The notes: generated from the sequence alone by a model not told the origin. A stretch of 64,000 nt of DNA from Paroedura picta (GCF_049243985.1 NC_135373.1:96095213-96159212); one strand, 5' to 3'; positions 1 to 11,630 are shown, counted from the stretch's first letter. A program made the numbers and translations.

Positions 1-1240
1 TAGATGTAATAAATGTTTAAATAATAAATAAATAGTAATAACAAATAAGACTTAAAAAATAAACTGTATTTTACTGTCTTAATTTATTATTGTAAACCAC
101 CTCAAACTCATTTGCTTGGAGTCTATAAAAATCAAATAAATAAAAATATGCCAGAGTAATATTTATATCAGCCAAGTGCCATGAAGTTATTCTAACAAAG
201 CAAAATCAGAATTAGCTTTCAAAAAGTTTGATTTTTGACAGTTAATCATTCTTCATTTCTATAAACTCTTTTTGGACATGTTAGACAAGCATTTTTCAGG
301 CTTACAGCTACCGATTTTCTGTAGATTAATTCTACCCACCCGAAACCCAATGTCAGATAGATGTATGAAGAAAGGGACTTGTTCCACTAATGTGGATACT
401 GATATTATGCAGCAGAAAGGAAGTCACCCTGTTAGTTCTGATGGCATGATATCCTCATGTATGATGCTGAACATAATTTTGGGGGGATGTAAACCAGTTT
501 GTGTGGCATGAGGTACTATGCAGAACAGAAAACTATCTGTGTTTCAGCTACATGTTCATTAAACCTATTTTTAGACTTCCCTACGTGCATTTCAATTCAC
601 TACTATGATAAGGAACAAAAATATTTATACCTGTAAAAAATGCACACTGTTCAAGCTCTTCTGTTAAGCATGGGCCAAAGGGATCCTCATCCTGAAACAA
701 AAGCAAAATAGAAAGTCATGTAACTTGCACTGCTTGTAAATGGAAAGAAAATAAAATAGAATCAAATACAAGCATCGTTGAACAATAACAGGTTGACCAT
801 TGTCATTTTAAAACAATGCAGTTCTTAAATTTTACTTATAATTTACATGATACTGTAATACAAATGAAACAAGGAAGAAGAGGGTTGTCATAAAAGAGAA
901 TGCACTGCAAACTTTACCATCCAACCTCAGACCCAATTTTTATATCTCTAAAATTATTATAGGTAGGTTAATTAAATTGCTATGTACAGAGCATACTGGA
1001 AATATTGAAAGGTAATTCAAGCAGAGTTTATTGCCTATCGTACATTCCAGACAAATATGCCATAATCTGACTGACAGAGGACAATTGCTCACTGCACACA
1101 GCACAATAAGTCTTTGGCAAATGCATTGTAAATTTATTTTTATATTAATAGAAATATAAAGTGATAGCAGTTACACATGAAATATACAATTAGTAGCATA
1201 TCAATTGTAAGAATTGATAAGTTCTGCCTGTTTAAGTCCC
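1..1240. other. AT-rich spacer, nothing recognised
   Basis: This stretch is AT-rich, with short open frames only and no convincing splice-flanked reading frame. I saw no recognisable repeat or gene in it. Confidence 0.5.
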
Positions 1241-1600
1241 TATAAATAAATGAAGCTGCCTTATGCTGTGAGATCATTGGTCTATCTAGCTCAGACTTTC
1301 TCCACCAGGTTTTCGTGAAACCCTGGGATTTCTTGACAGCCCTGGAAGTGTTTCCTGAATGGGAGGGAGTTAAATTTGTTAAACATTTATTGTGATATGA
1401 CTATATATGGTCATGTCAACCTGCCCTCCCCTGCCAAAATGGTCAATGATGGGCCAGGAGGGGGTGGGAAGGGGAGGGCCTGCGTGGGCTATGCTTTCCA
1501 AGTATATTCTGCAGGATTGCATCACTTCTGGGGGTTTTTGGAGCCTGAATAATGATCTGGTTACATGCATTTTCAGCTTGAATTTTTTTTTAAAAAGGTA
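1241..1600 (-). repeat. SINE tail plus dispersed repeat shared with 41.04-41.34 kb
   Basis: Bases about 1245-1290 resemble the reversed 3' part of a squamate tRNA-SINE (the 'gctgccttat..tggtctatctagctca' module). From about 1300 the sequence (a 'ctttctccacca' start, then 'ttcttgacagccctgga', then a GGAGGGGGTGGGAAGGG stretch) matches, with many changes, the block at 41040-41335. Both are copies of one dispersed family, probably a non-autonomous DNA element because the 41-kb copy ends in a 'tgagaaaggctg' motif. The class is an inference. Confidence 0.5.
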
Positions 1601-1611
1601 AGCCTCTATTC

Positions 1612-1889
1612 AAGAGCCTCTTCTGGCGCAGAGTGGTAAGGCAGTCGTCTGAAAGCTATGCCCATGAGGCTGGGAATTCAATCCCAGCAGCCGGCTCAAG
1701 GTTGACTCAGCCTTCCATCCTTCCGAAGTCGGTAAAATGAGTACCCAGCATGCCGGGGGGTAAACGGTAATGACTGGGGAAGGCACTGGCAAACCACCCC
1801 GTATTGAGTCTGCCATGAAAACGCTGGAGGGCGTCACCCCAAGGGTCAGACATGACCCAGCGCTTGCACAGGGGATACCTTTACCTTTA
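1612..1889 (+). repeat. tRNA-headed SINE with BovB-like tail (copy 1)
   Basis: The copy starts at the 'agcctcttctggcgcagagtgg' tRNA-like head (A-box-like), has a B-box-like 'ttcaatcccagc', and ends with the 'gggtcagacatgac' module before 'ctttaccttta'. That end module resembles BovB LINE 3' ends, which is how such SINEs are thought to be mobilised. It is flanked by an 11-bp target duplication, agcctctattc, at 1601-1611 and 1890-1900. Five more copies lie in the window at 11124, 19380, 51320, 54050 and 60770. Confidence 0.85.
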
Positions 1890-2064
1890 AGCCTCTATTC
1901 CTGTTAATTTGCCATTATAACTCTGCAATAAATAGGGCTAGAGACCTTTTAGAAAGGAAAGCTGAGAACTAGTAAATTATGGCACTAGATTGGTATAGCA
2001 ACCTAGCAATTACTAATTTTTAAGAAACTGAAAAAAGCTTTCTGGTGATGAGAGGGGAAATGAC

Positions 2065-2205
2065 TATTGGGGGGGGGGGGACTAACGCAAAGAAAGTCCA
2101 GGCAAAAGTGCCGCAAGGATTCTCTGGAATACAAAGAATTATCACACCATGGAAGCAGAATTTGGCTTGACTAGAATCTAAAACTGCTCCCCCCCCCTTA
2201 AACTG
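2065..2205. repeat. Homopolymer G and C tracts
   Basis: A run of ten or more G near 2070 and a C run near 2190 lie in otherwise unremarkable intergenic DNA. Similar runs of 9-12 G or C recur across the window, for example near 5547, 7441, 15710, 17500, 22750, 29100, 30290, 32475 and 38270. Confidence 0.7.
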
Positions 2206-2744
2206 CCATTTCTTCTCACACAAAAACACACCTGCCCTTTCTCTCCACTTGGGAAGATGCCGTTGCCTCCTCCAAGTCCTGTGCTTATACTGAAAGCCCA
2301 TGGAGGAGATATCTCTGTGTGTTAAGAGCATTATCCTTCCTTTTCTTATCGGCTTTGGTCCCCAGAGGCATGCCACTTCAGGCTAAGCCTTTGGGATAGA
2401 AACATTCACTGTAAATGCAGAACAATATTTTGCTACTACTTAGGGCTTACTTGAAATTTAGGTGGATTAAGTGATGGATTGCATTCATACTTAAAAAGAA
2501 AATATTAGAGTTCTTATTTAGAGTATAATTCACTGGACAAAGATGAAATGTTCCATTGTCTAAATTTTTCAATCCATAAAGATACCAAGCTGATCTCACA
2601 GCACACAGCACAAATCTACAAAACTTGTCCAAATATCAAAGAGCAGTTAGAGGTTAGTGGAAGGGACGAGGGATATTCATGACTTCCTGCTAATTTTACA
2701 TTATAGAGATATAATAATAAAATTATCATTGTCAACTCTGGGTT

Positions 2745-2905
2745 AGGAAATACCTGAAGACTTTGGGATTGCAGTCAGGAATATTTGGGATTTGGGGCAG
2801 GGAGGTCCTACAGTGGAGTATAATGCTATTGAGTCCAGCCTCCAAAACAGCCATATTCTCCAGGGGAACTGACCTCTGTTTTTAGGCCTGGCTGCACACC
2901 TCGTG
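2745..2905. repeat. Squamate MITE of the 'ggttgccaactcc' type, degraded
   Basis: The recurring internal module (gggaggtcctacagtggagta, then 'gagtccagcctccaaaacagccat', then 'ctccaggggaactgacctctg') is shared with copies at about 8045-8235, 17014-17740 (split), 29968-30155 and 34086-34275. The better copies start TAGGGTT and end GGCAAC-TA, which suggests a hAT-like non-autonomous element. Confidence 0.55.
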
Positions 2906-3144
2906 TAAACTGTGACTATTCAGAGCCTTCTCAAGTCTGCATAAACACTTAGTCCATTACACTATTGAAAAACAAGCAACAACAAGGAACCAGAAAACCT
3001 AAGTCAAATGGGACATAAGCTGATTAGTTTAATACTCCTCAACCTAATTTTAGAAGGTATTTTGCCTAGCAGACTGGCAGGTGTACTCCCTAATAGTTAG
3101 AAGTCCAGTTTCAGTGTGAGTGTGTGTGTGGGGGGGACTAGTAT

Positions 3145-3600
3145 TCCTTTTTATTGATTGATTGATGATTGTATTTATATACCGCCCTCCCCTGAGGCTC
3201 AGGGCAGTTCAGATGGAACATAGAAAACAATACATGGAACTTAGTTTTTTCCATAACATATAAATAACTACAACAATAATAATATTAACATTAATAACTA
3301 TAACAGAGGTAATGGACTATAACAGTGCAAACAGGTCCAGGGGCAGAATGTCTTGATGGATTTCTGGGAGGGAGGGAGCAGGGGCCCTGTAGATGTTGCT
3401 GTCTCACCTGATCTCAACCAAATGTCCGTCGGAAGAGCTCCCTTTTTGCAGGTCCTGCGGAACTGTTTTAGCTCCATCAGGGTCCTGATCTTGTCCGGGA
3501 GCTTATACATAGTTATACCTAAGTTTTATTTTAATATGCTATTAATTTACTTATTACATTTTTATTCCAGTATACCACCAAGAAAGTCAGGGAAATAAAA
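3145..3600 (-). repeat. L3/CR1-like LINE 3'-region copy
   Basis: A 'tatttatataccgccctcccctgaggctcagggcagttca' stretch leads into AATAATAATA-rich sequence and then a 'gagctccctttttgcaggtcctgcggaactg' module. The same modules recur at 17090-17470 and 55920-56190, so this is an old interspersed family. It resembles the 3' region of L3/CR1-type LINEs as I remember them; no protein-coding part is seen. Confidence 0.5.
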
Positions 3601-3834
3601 ATGATTATTTCCTAACAACTCTGTGAGGCATGTCAGGCCAAGAAAGAGGGACTGGTCTAAAGTCACCCAGTGTTTTTTGTGGCAGGGGGGACAGTCCTAC
3701 ATTGTAATCATGACATCCCTGTGTCCTGGGTATCCAAGAAAACAGGATCCTAGTTAAAAGACTTGCCAACTAAATCAATGCAGTTTAAAGCTTCAATTGT
3801 CATAAGAATGTAGGAAGGTTAACTTCAAAGGTTC

Positions 3835-3950
3835 ATCTAGTCCAGCATCCTGTTTTTTTACAATGGTCAACTAGATATTTCTGAAGACCACAGCAGGGGC
3901 ACAAGCCCTTCCGTGTCCCTGCCCCCTCTGAACACCTCAAACTTCATACT
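3835..3950 (+). repeat. CR1-like LINE 3'-UTR fragment
   Basis: The phrase 'ttcatctagtccagcatcctgt' with 'aatggtcaactaga' and 'cacaagcccttc' belongs to a repeat widely seen in reptile genomes. A related copy starts near 47137 ('agagccctgctggatcagacc'). Confidence 0.5.
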
Positions 3951-4821
3951 CTCTGCTTGTCAGATTATCATTGGAAGGTCTCACAGATAATTATTTGTAC
4001 AGCTACTTCCAGCATGGTGTTTGTTGGAGGTGGAAATGTGAAGCGTTGCCATGCACATGAGACAGAGGGCGGTTCACACATACAAGTGTTGTTCTTCCCA
4101 TGTATTTTCTCACAAAGTTCCACAGGACTCTTTTTAAAGAAAGCGGGATTGTCTCAAACATTGCATAAATAGAGGCCACATAAACACTGACATTATGTTT
4201 CTGTTTTAAAATATTAAGATAATTCAAAATAGCAACATGGATAATTGAGAACACAACCTTAGGACTAGAAATAAATCAATTCAGTAGTTTGCATTTGCAC
4301 ACTATAGGGCTGTCAGACATCTGCCCAAAATCACTGGGAGTTTTTGGGGGCATGGTGACATTCTCATTATGTACCAGAAAGTGACAGTATGATGTCATAG
4401 CAATGCTGCTTTCCCCCTCATTCTGCTCCTGCTGCTCTAGTGAGCAGCACACAGAAGTGAGAGCTCTCCCACCATATTGGGGCACCTGGCTGTGTTAGTA
4501 CTCTACTGCATTTACTGGGCCACTCACTTCAATGGCAGGGTGAATTTGCTCTTAATTCCCCCTGTTGATCTGCAAATATGAACAAAAATATTCTTAACTA
4601 TTGTTGCCTTTATCTCTGTAATACTCCCAGGCAGACCAGCTGCTTGGATGATTGCCTAGTTGGAACCATCATCCCACCTAATACCACAAGGAATATGTAC
4701 TGGCTCTGTTCAAAATCCTTGCTGCCAAGCTTTTATTTTTGTTTCCAAAAGTAAATGACAGAGAATGCAGAAGAGGAAACTGGACCTCCAGTCAGCCTTC
4801 AGCCACAAGCCTTTCAGGAAG

Positions 4822-4897
4822 CAATCCTAAACTGATCTGAGTTCCATTTTATTCAATGGGGCTTACTCTTAAGAAAGTGTCCTTAGGATTGCAGCGT
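4822..4897. repeat. Small palindromic MITE ('caatccta...taggattgca')
   Basis: The copy begins 'gcaatcctaaactg' and ends 'ccttaggattgcag', with a central 'cattttattcaatgggg' fold. Related copies lie at about 45975-46065 and 55360-55440. These compact inverted repeats are common in squamates; the superfamily cannot be told from this copy. Confidence 0.5.
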
Positions 4898-5727
4898 CTG
4901 AGTATGAATAGGGGTTTATTTGTTAATGCCTATAAAGAAAAATATTAACGAGAATAGGAGAGTCTGGAAGAAGGAGGGGGAAGTAGAAACAAAACCCATG
5001 TTATATAAAATAGAGAAAACATTGCCAAAAATACAGAACAAACCGAAGAACAATCATCACTGGTTAATTCTTCTACTTGCTGCTTGTCCTTATTTGAAAC
5101 TTCGGACATAATCTCTTGAAACCAGGCCCTTTACTTTTCTTCCGCAGACTGTGAAAACATGAAGATCAATAATGTGGATATTATGTGTCATCTTAATTTA
5201 CAACTCTATTCACACAAAAAAAAAACAGAAGTAGTATCAGCATTGACTTGAAAACAGAGGCCTCATGAAGGTGATGGTGGTGGTGGGAACTTGTCCTAGG
5301 TCCTGTGGCCCCCTAGAGTTGCTAAGCAGCTACACACAGGTGATATGGAGCCAGTCAAAAGAGTATTTCTGGAACAAATCTAGCCCCACTTAGAGGGCAA
5401 GCAACTCTGAGTTCAAAAACAAAGGTTCATTTCTTCACAGGCTTGTTTTAAAAGGCTGGGGAAGGTGGGGGATCCAGGGATTAAAAATAACCAGATGAAG
5501 GGTAGAAGTTAGCAGTTCAGGAAATATTTCAAACAAGACAAAAATGGGGGGGGGGGTATCCATGCAGGGAGTTGATATTAACCAGATAAGTGGAGTTCTA
5601 GCAGCCATTCAGACATTCCAAATTAGATCATTATTAGGGCGAATCTAAGAATAGAAAACCTGGCGTTGAGAAATGCTAATGTGACAGGTTTTATATGTGG
5701 TTAAAAAGTTGTTGTCCCCGTGAAGGG

Positions 5728-6165
5728 GATGCTGTTAGTTGTTAGTTGCAAAGTTGTTTCCGACCCATCGCGACCCCATGGACAATGATCCTCCAGGCCT
5801 TCCTGTTGTCTACCACAGTGGTCCCCAACCTGTGGTCTGCGGTCTGCGGCCCGCTGCCGGGCCGCGAAGGCCAGGGTGCCGGGCCGCGGTTCCCTCTCCC
5901 CACCCCCCCGCAGTAAAAAACTTCCCAGGCTGCAAGCTTGTGGCCCGGGAAGCTTCTTACTGCGGGAGGGGGGGAGAGGGAATCAGGGAACGCCGCGCAT
6001 CGTGCATGCGCGGCCCGCCCGCACATGCGCACATGCGTGGGTGCGCCCTGCCGGTCCCATCGCCCTGCCGGTCCCCAGCCGAAAAAAGGTTGGGGACCAC
6101 TGCTCTACCATTCCTCAGTCCATTTAAACTTGCACCGACTGCTTCAGTGACTCCAGTGGTTAAAA
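5728..6165 (-). repeat. BovB (RTE) LINE 3' end, interrupted by a hAT MITE
   Basis: Reverse-strand sequence at 5728-5815 and 6103-6165 gives the end of BovB ORF2 (residues like 'GVTEAVGASLNGL' and 'DRKAWRIIVHGVAMG') and the 'gttagttgttag' tail. The two halves are separated by the hAT-type element at 5816-6102, so the BovB copy is the older of the two. The best intact comparison in this window is 63483-63790. Confidence 0.8.
5816..6102. mobile_element. hAT-type MITE, CAGTGGTCCCCAACC ends (GC-rich subtype)
   Basis: The terminal inverted repeat reads cagtggtccccaacc on the left and ggttggggaccactg on the right. It is flanked by 8-bp duplications gtctacca and ctctacca, one mismatch apart. The interior is very GC-rich (several 'gcgcatgcgcgg'-type CpG strings) and matches the copy at 31747-31961. 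No transposase frame is present, so it is non-autonomous. It sits inside a BovB tail. Confidence 0.85.
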
Positions 6166-7049
6166 AGACAGACTGATAATTCACTGACTGACCTGATTAA
6201 CAATCTAATGATCAGAAAATAAGCAAGGCCTATTTTACTCAAGTCGCTATTAAATTAGGGATGGTATAATTTATCAAAGCATTTATCAGTTGTCTTTCCC
6301 ACCATCCATGACTGCTCAAAACGGCTACTCCTACCAGTTTTCCGTCCTGGCAAAATGTGTCAAGAGGAATTAACTGCTAAGCCCAATAATTCTGTATTGG
6401 TGAACAAATCCACCATATGTGGAACAGAGAGCTAGCAAAGCTATTGCAGTGCCAATACTCTGTAGGCATTTAATTATATACATATGCCTATCAAATCAGT
6501 GTGTAATACCATCTGTAAAATAATGTGATCCTCTTTTCTCTAATACCAGCTTTTACTGTAAAATTGATTGTATTAAGTATCTTACACTGTTTGATCTCAA
6601 AGATACCAGCAGTTTATTCAGTTTTTCTCATGTTTCCTTATGCATCTTAGGTGGAATAGTGTATGGAGCATTAATGAAAATGTGACATTCTTTGACCTAC
6701 ATTTATCTATCACATAAATCAATATCATATGTGCACCTCTGAAGGTATAGTTTTTGCAGAACACCAAAATCACCAGTTTCCCGAGCTGTCTTAAATGAAG
6801 AATTGGCTATACCTGGTTACAATGGAGACATCATAAGAGGTACTTTTGCCCTGCATTTTTCCCAAAACATAAGTCTGTCCCTATCCCGTGAAGGGGATGC
6901 TGTCTTCTACTGCTTTTGACAACTGCTTCCAAACGTTAAGAAACCAGCCCAACCAATACATCCCAAGCCAACCTCAAGCCATCAGGGACAGAGTGGCCCA
7001 TTTCTTGCCTCTGGGCTTCATGGGAAAGGGAAAGGGAGACCTGAGCTGT

Positions 7050-7620
7050 GGCAGAAAGTCCTCCTCTCCTCAAGTTCCCCCGACCTCCCACATGTTCCCA
7101 GCGCCTCCACCAAGCGGACCTGGACCACGTACAAGGCGGACGTCCCTCACCTTCGTACTTTGTGAGACTGCTGATTCCCTGCTACCGGGGGTGGGTGGGA
7201 GGGAGGGACGGGAAATAACCCCTAACTCCGCATGGCTGGAGCTCCGCGCCGCCCTTGGCTCAAAGCCCCGCAGCGAAACCAACCCGCGGCGCAGCCAGGG
7301 CGTGGCCTGGGCAGCCTCTCCTGCCCGCGATGGCCGCTGGAGAAGGTTCCACGGGGCAGACGGAGAAAAGACGTTGCCCCGGCAACCGCGCCCGGCCGTT
7401 CTCCCGCGGAATGGTGCCCGCTTCCCCATTCGCGCCACTGACCCCCCCCCCCTCTTCGCACACCGAGGCCCCTCCTGCAGGTTGCCCCGCGGCTGCCGTC
7501 CTAAAGGCCTCCTCAGGCTTTGAAAAGGGACCGCGTGTCTTGAGGCAGGGAGGCGGGGATGCCCTGGAATGACCACTCACCGCCAGACCACAGAGATCGA
7601 GTTCCCTGGCCTGGAGGACA
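7050..7620. promoter_or_regulatory. CpG-rich block, likely promoter
   Basis: Dense CpG and GC-rich sequence lies in an AT-rich neighbourhood. Several long open frames on both strands are explained by base composition rather than coding. One ATG at 7330 (plus) starts a frame beginning MAAGEGSTGQTEKRR that runs to 7572 and could be a first exon, but no strong splice donor is seen. The nearest plus-strand exon-like blocks start at about 8.4 and 10.05 kb, so I infer this is the promoter of the decayed gene there. It could equally serve an unseen minus-strand gene. Confidence 0.55.
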
Positions 7621-8044
7621 CGGGTGCTTGGGAGGGTGGCCTGTATGGAAGGGCCCGGTCCTCCCCAGGTTCCATCCCCTGCTGGGGGTCCAGGCCGGAT
7701 TGTTTTTTTTTTGGGGGGGAGGGGGACCTAAGTCTGACAGAGGCAATATGACGGTTTGTTTATTTGTTGATTTCCATTGTTTCCCTGCTACTTTGTAACA
7801 GGGATGCTGGGCATAAACTTAGCAGATGAAGTTCTCTGCCATTGCATCCCATGCGGGGAACTGTTGTGGCTATGGGACTCTGCTGGCTGTCCCACTTATG
7901 AAAGACACAGGAGCTCAGGAAGGAGCAGGCCCCTCGCATCTGCCATCACTCACCCCTTTTTGTTTTTTTGTTTTTCAACTGCTAGGTCTGTGGCTTGAGA
8001 GATAAAGCCTAGTTTGCCTGTGGTAGTTTAAGAAGAAGGCTGCC

Positions 8045-8235
8045 TTCTGTGGGTTGGGAAATACCAGGACATGGTGGGGGCAGTGGAGCCTGGGGAAGGC
8101 AGGATTTAGGGCAAGGAGGGACCATGGAAAGGAATAATGCCCTACACAGTCTGCCCTCTAAAGCAGTCCACCCCCCAGAACTGATCTCTGTTGAGATCAG
8201 TTGTGATCGTGGGAACTCTCCAGGGGCCACCTGAA
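8045..8235. repeat. Squamate 'ttgccaactcc' MITE, degraded copy
   Basis: The internal module with 'aatgccctacacagtctgccctctaaagcag' and 'ctgatctctgttgagatc' matches the family seen at 34086-34275. The ends are poorly preserved. Confidence 0.45.
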
Positions 8236-9364
8236 AGCTGGCCATCATACTTAAGAAGTTCATTGGCAACTGGGGGTTATGCCTGGGGAAAGCGGAATGG
8301 GGGCAGCAAGTTTAGTGGGGATGATGAAGCCATGGAGTCCACACTCCATAGCTGCCTGTTGTTTCAGGGGAATGGGCCTCTACACTGTACTGTGTTGTAA
8401 TTCTTGGAGGGCTGTAGGCTGGCGATGCAGTCATCACTGTCACACAAAGCAACCAAAAGGGAAAGGATTTTCTTGGAAATGGTACTGCCATGCTGGGTGG
8501 CCTACCAATAGGCCCTAGGTGTATGAAAATAATCCCAGGGGAAATTCAGAAGTTTGAACTGTTAGGCCACAGGAGCCCTGCTATAAAGAACGTTGCAAAT
8601 TCACTGTTGGTAACCAGTTACTTTCTGAAATAATTGTGCCAGGTTGCCTCTTGTCCCCAGTGCCTCTCCAGCCATGGTTTTGGGGTTAAGGTACTTTTGC
8701 CTTGCCCATATTGGAAGTATAAAGCAGAAACCTTTTGGTTCTGAGGTTGCTTCTCAGCCTCTTAGTCATGAGCCAACAGTCGGCAGATGAAGCTTTTCCC
8801 ATCATTAAAAACAAAAACACGTTGCTAAAGGAAGATTGTTCCCATCCCATCTAATTTGTTGGCTGGTTGCTTGGCAGAAAAAGTACCAACCTTGCACTGA
8901 GCATTTTGATATTTGTCTAGGAAATTCAAGAATTTGTATCTAGAGCCTTTGTGAACAGGTGCAGATCAGAAGTGATTTTGCAAGCTCACCTTACATATTT
9001 GCTAGTTGGAATAAGGAATACTCATTGCAGACAGTTCTTTCAACAACATTTTAAAAAGCATGAGACTTTTTATTAATGGGGATAAACATGTAGCATAACA
9101 CTGAGAAAATAAAAAACACATAGCTGCAAAAGGAGATAGATTGGGAAAGAACTGAGAGATCAAAAGAAGCAGAAGGGCTACAGTGTTCTGTATTTGGAAG
9201 CTTTTTTTGTGCTGGAGTGCACAACAGCCAGCAACCCAACCATGTAAGGGAGTGTGTACATTCTACTGGGGACCTAGGGAGTCCAGGTCACAAGTTTACC
9301 ACTATGTCATATTACTTTACATATAAATCAGTACATTTTCTTCAGTGACTCAAGGAATTTATAG

Positions 9365-9515
9365 ATTCAGGTGGGTAGTAGTGTTGGTCTGAAGCAGCAG
9401 AACAAAGTTTGACTCCTGTAGTTTTATTCAAGGTATAAGCTTTCATATTCATGCACACTTTGTTGGAAGCATATACCTTGAAAACTTTGTTGGTCTTAAA
9501 GTTATGACTGGAGTC
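9365..9515 (+). repeat. SINE/LINE fragment with 'gttggtctgaag...tgcacac' module
   Basis: The phrases 'gtagtgttggtctgaagcag', 'attcaaggtataagcttt' and 'catgcacac' form a module seen again at 32178-32365, 43225-43290 (reverse) and 61645-61790. It is an abundant reptile interspersed repeat; I do not assign a family name. Confidence 0.5.
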
Positions 9516-10045
9516 AAACTTAAAGAAATTGTATACACAGCTTGAGATCATGTATGTTCCAGGGACCAGAGAAATAATACTTGGGACTTGGTTATATATC
9601 TGGTCCACTTTTTAAAAAGGTAACGAAATAAGCATTGTGTTTCTCTCCATAAGCATGTATAGGAAGATTGTACTGCTTCTCCTGTCTACTCTTTATTTAC
9701 TGTATCACTTTCTGCATTTATTACATTAGAATAAAATAATGTGGACCTTATGTAAGTAACCATTTTAATGTTGGTATCAAGTAGATATTCCTTTCCCACA
9801 AGACATTGTAGACTTATGCTATAACCAGTCTGATTTGTTTATACTATGCACCCTTTGATATTCTTATTTAAAAACTTGTGTTTAATGAAAATGCTTTACC
9901 TGAGAGAGCTACAAAGGACTTAGTACTTAAGCATCAAAAGAATATATGAAAATGTGTATGTGAATTGGATTAGAAAAATAAATTTAGTAAATGAGTCACT
10001 TACTTTTGTCACCTCCTGTACATAATTTCACCCTTGTTTTGAAAG

Positions 10046-10184
10046 GTTTTGTCTCCTGGAGAGCTTTCCAGCCTGTTGAGCATAGCTGGCAACAAGGAAG
10101 AAATGACACAGATCAGGACACTCCTGAGGAAAAAGTGCACCACTTTCCTTCCCATGGGTATTGCAGTGTGCCATGTGGGAGACG
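10046..10184 (+). pseudogene. Exon-like block 1 of the unidentified gene
   Basis: The acceptor is 'cccttgttttgaaag' and the donor 'gacg|gtaatg'. The 139 bases read VLSPGELSSLLSIAG, then NKEEMTQIRTLLRKK, then a CTTFLPMGIAVCHVGD end, with no stop, leaving one extra base that pairs with the two-base start of the next block. The Leu/Lys/Glu-rich helix-like composition is typical of real coding sequence rather than chance. Confidence 0.6.
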
Positions 10185-10850
10185 GTAATGCACGGTAGTC
10201 ATTTTTTACAGTTAATGAGATGGAGCTTACTTTAAGCAGTCATGGGCAGTTTTGTGAGCCTGGAATGTGTGCTTAGCAGGCAGTTCACACTGGACTATTA
10301 AACTGCTTTTGTTTACTGTGCAGCATTTATGTCAACAATGATTATATCATACTAATAGTATAATACTGAGCATGGTTTGGCTCATCATATAAGCATAAAA
10401 CATTGTCTTGTCACTATCCAGAGATTCTACCTGTGGGATCTTGTGTAACTGTTAACTTGGTTGACAGTTATAGGCCCAGATCATTTTAAGTGTCACCTTA
10501 TCATGGATGCAGCTGAAAAGGTATTTAAACTGTACCATTTTCAGTAACTCATGTTTCCATTGATGGCTGATGTACAAAGGATAACCATGGGAGGCCGTCT
10601 CATAAATAATTCATTATAGTACTTGTGGTGCCCATAGTAATGGTAATGACATAATATACTCCAGGGAGCTTGATATTGCAACATTATCTCTTCCTTGCAC
10701 TTACAGTGGATTTACAACCTGCTGTTCACTAGCCTTAGCACTGATGTTATGTTGACTGATGAATGCAGCAGTTTGGACATTCACCTCTATCTTTTCATGA
10801 TTTCAGAATCTTTTCTATTACTGTTAATTTGACTCATTGGTTTCGAACAG

Positions 10851-11493
10851 CTGCTGAGAGTTTGTTTAAGCAATTAGTGGAAAGCTACCCACATAATGAT
10901 AGGATTTATACAGTTGCTATAGAATGTTTCCGTATTTCTACAACAGCCAAATATCAAGGAACCCTATATGTAACCCATCCATCTCCATTGATTAGTAGCA
11001 AAAATGTCTCAGCAGTTGAAGAAGTAGAATCCTTACTTAGCAGGAGGAAAATTGGCTCCTGTCTGCATTTTAAAAATGCAGAGCAGCTTAATACTATGTG
11101 GCCAATGGATTTAATACAATTAAAGGTAAAGGTAAAGGTATCCCCTGTGCAAGCACCGAGTCATGTCTGACCCTTGGGGTGACGCCCTCTAGCGTTTTCA
11201 TGGCAGACTCAATACGGGGTGGTTTGCCAGTGCCTTCCCCAGTCATTACCGTTTACCCCCCAGCAAGCTGGGTACTCATTTTACCGACCTCGGAAGGATG
11301 GAAGGCTGAGTCAACCTTGAGCCGGCTGCTGGGATTGAACTCCCAACCTCATGGGCAGACAGCTTCAGACAGCATATCGCTGCCTTACCACTCTGCGCCA
11401 CAAGAGGCTCATTCTTAATACAATTAAGGATGCAGTTTTACATTCTCTCTGGATTTGGAATACCAGTGTATCTACTAGACAAGACTCCAGATG
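10851..11493 (+). pseudogene. Exon-like block 2, split by a SINE insertion
   Basis: The acceptor is 'tttcgaacag'. The open frame runs AAESLFKQLVESYPHNDR, IYTVAIECFRISTT, up to a WPMDLIQL segment at 11123, where a SINE (11124-11414) begins. After the SINE the frame resumes in register across the duplicated target (RMQFYILSGFGIP, YLLDKTPD) to a GT donor at 11494. Without the SINE and one duplicated target copy the block is 339 bases and fits the phases of its neighbours. The SINE start also creates a run of 'ggtaaag' that could act as a substitute donor but would change the phase. Confidence 0.6.
11124..11414 (-). repeat. tRNA-headed SINE (copy 2), inserted in an exon-like block
   Basis: Full-length copy in reverse orientation, from the 'aggtaaaggtatcccctgtgc' tail to the 'gcgccacaagaggct' head. 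It is flanked by a perfect 13-bp duplication, ttaatacaattaa, at 11111-11123 and 11415-11427. The duplication lies within an otherwise continuous open reading frame. Confidence 0.9.
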
Positions 11494-11524
11494 GTAAAGC
11501 TTTAAGACTTGCTAACATAAAAGT

Positions 11525-11630
11525 TAAAGGGACTCCGGGGAATAGTAGAGGACAGGTAGGCCTGGAGGATCATTGTCCATGGGGTTGTGATGGGTCGGAC
11601 ACCTACTTCGCACCTAACAACAACAACAAC
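11525..11630 (+). repeat. Very short BovB (RTE) 3' end with target duplication
   Basis: The sequence gives the BovB 3' end ('aggcctggaggatcattgtccatgg' region, 'gggtcggacacctact') followed by an (aac)n tail. An 11-bp duplication aacataaaagt flanks it at 11514-11524 and 11631-11641. It lies just downstream of exon-like block 2, in what would be its intron. Confidence 0.8.

Noticed and set aside
5739-6184. Overlapping long open frames on both strands
   Set aside because: They lie over the BovB tail and a GC-rich hAT MITE and change protein at the element edges; they reflect repeat composition.
6888-7580. Frame of 211 codons and its overlapping neighbours
   Set aside because: All six frames are long here because of CpG-rich composition with few stops; there is no domain and no splice support.
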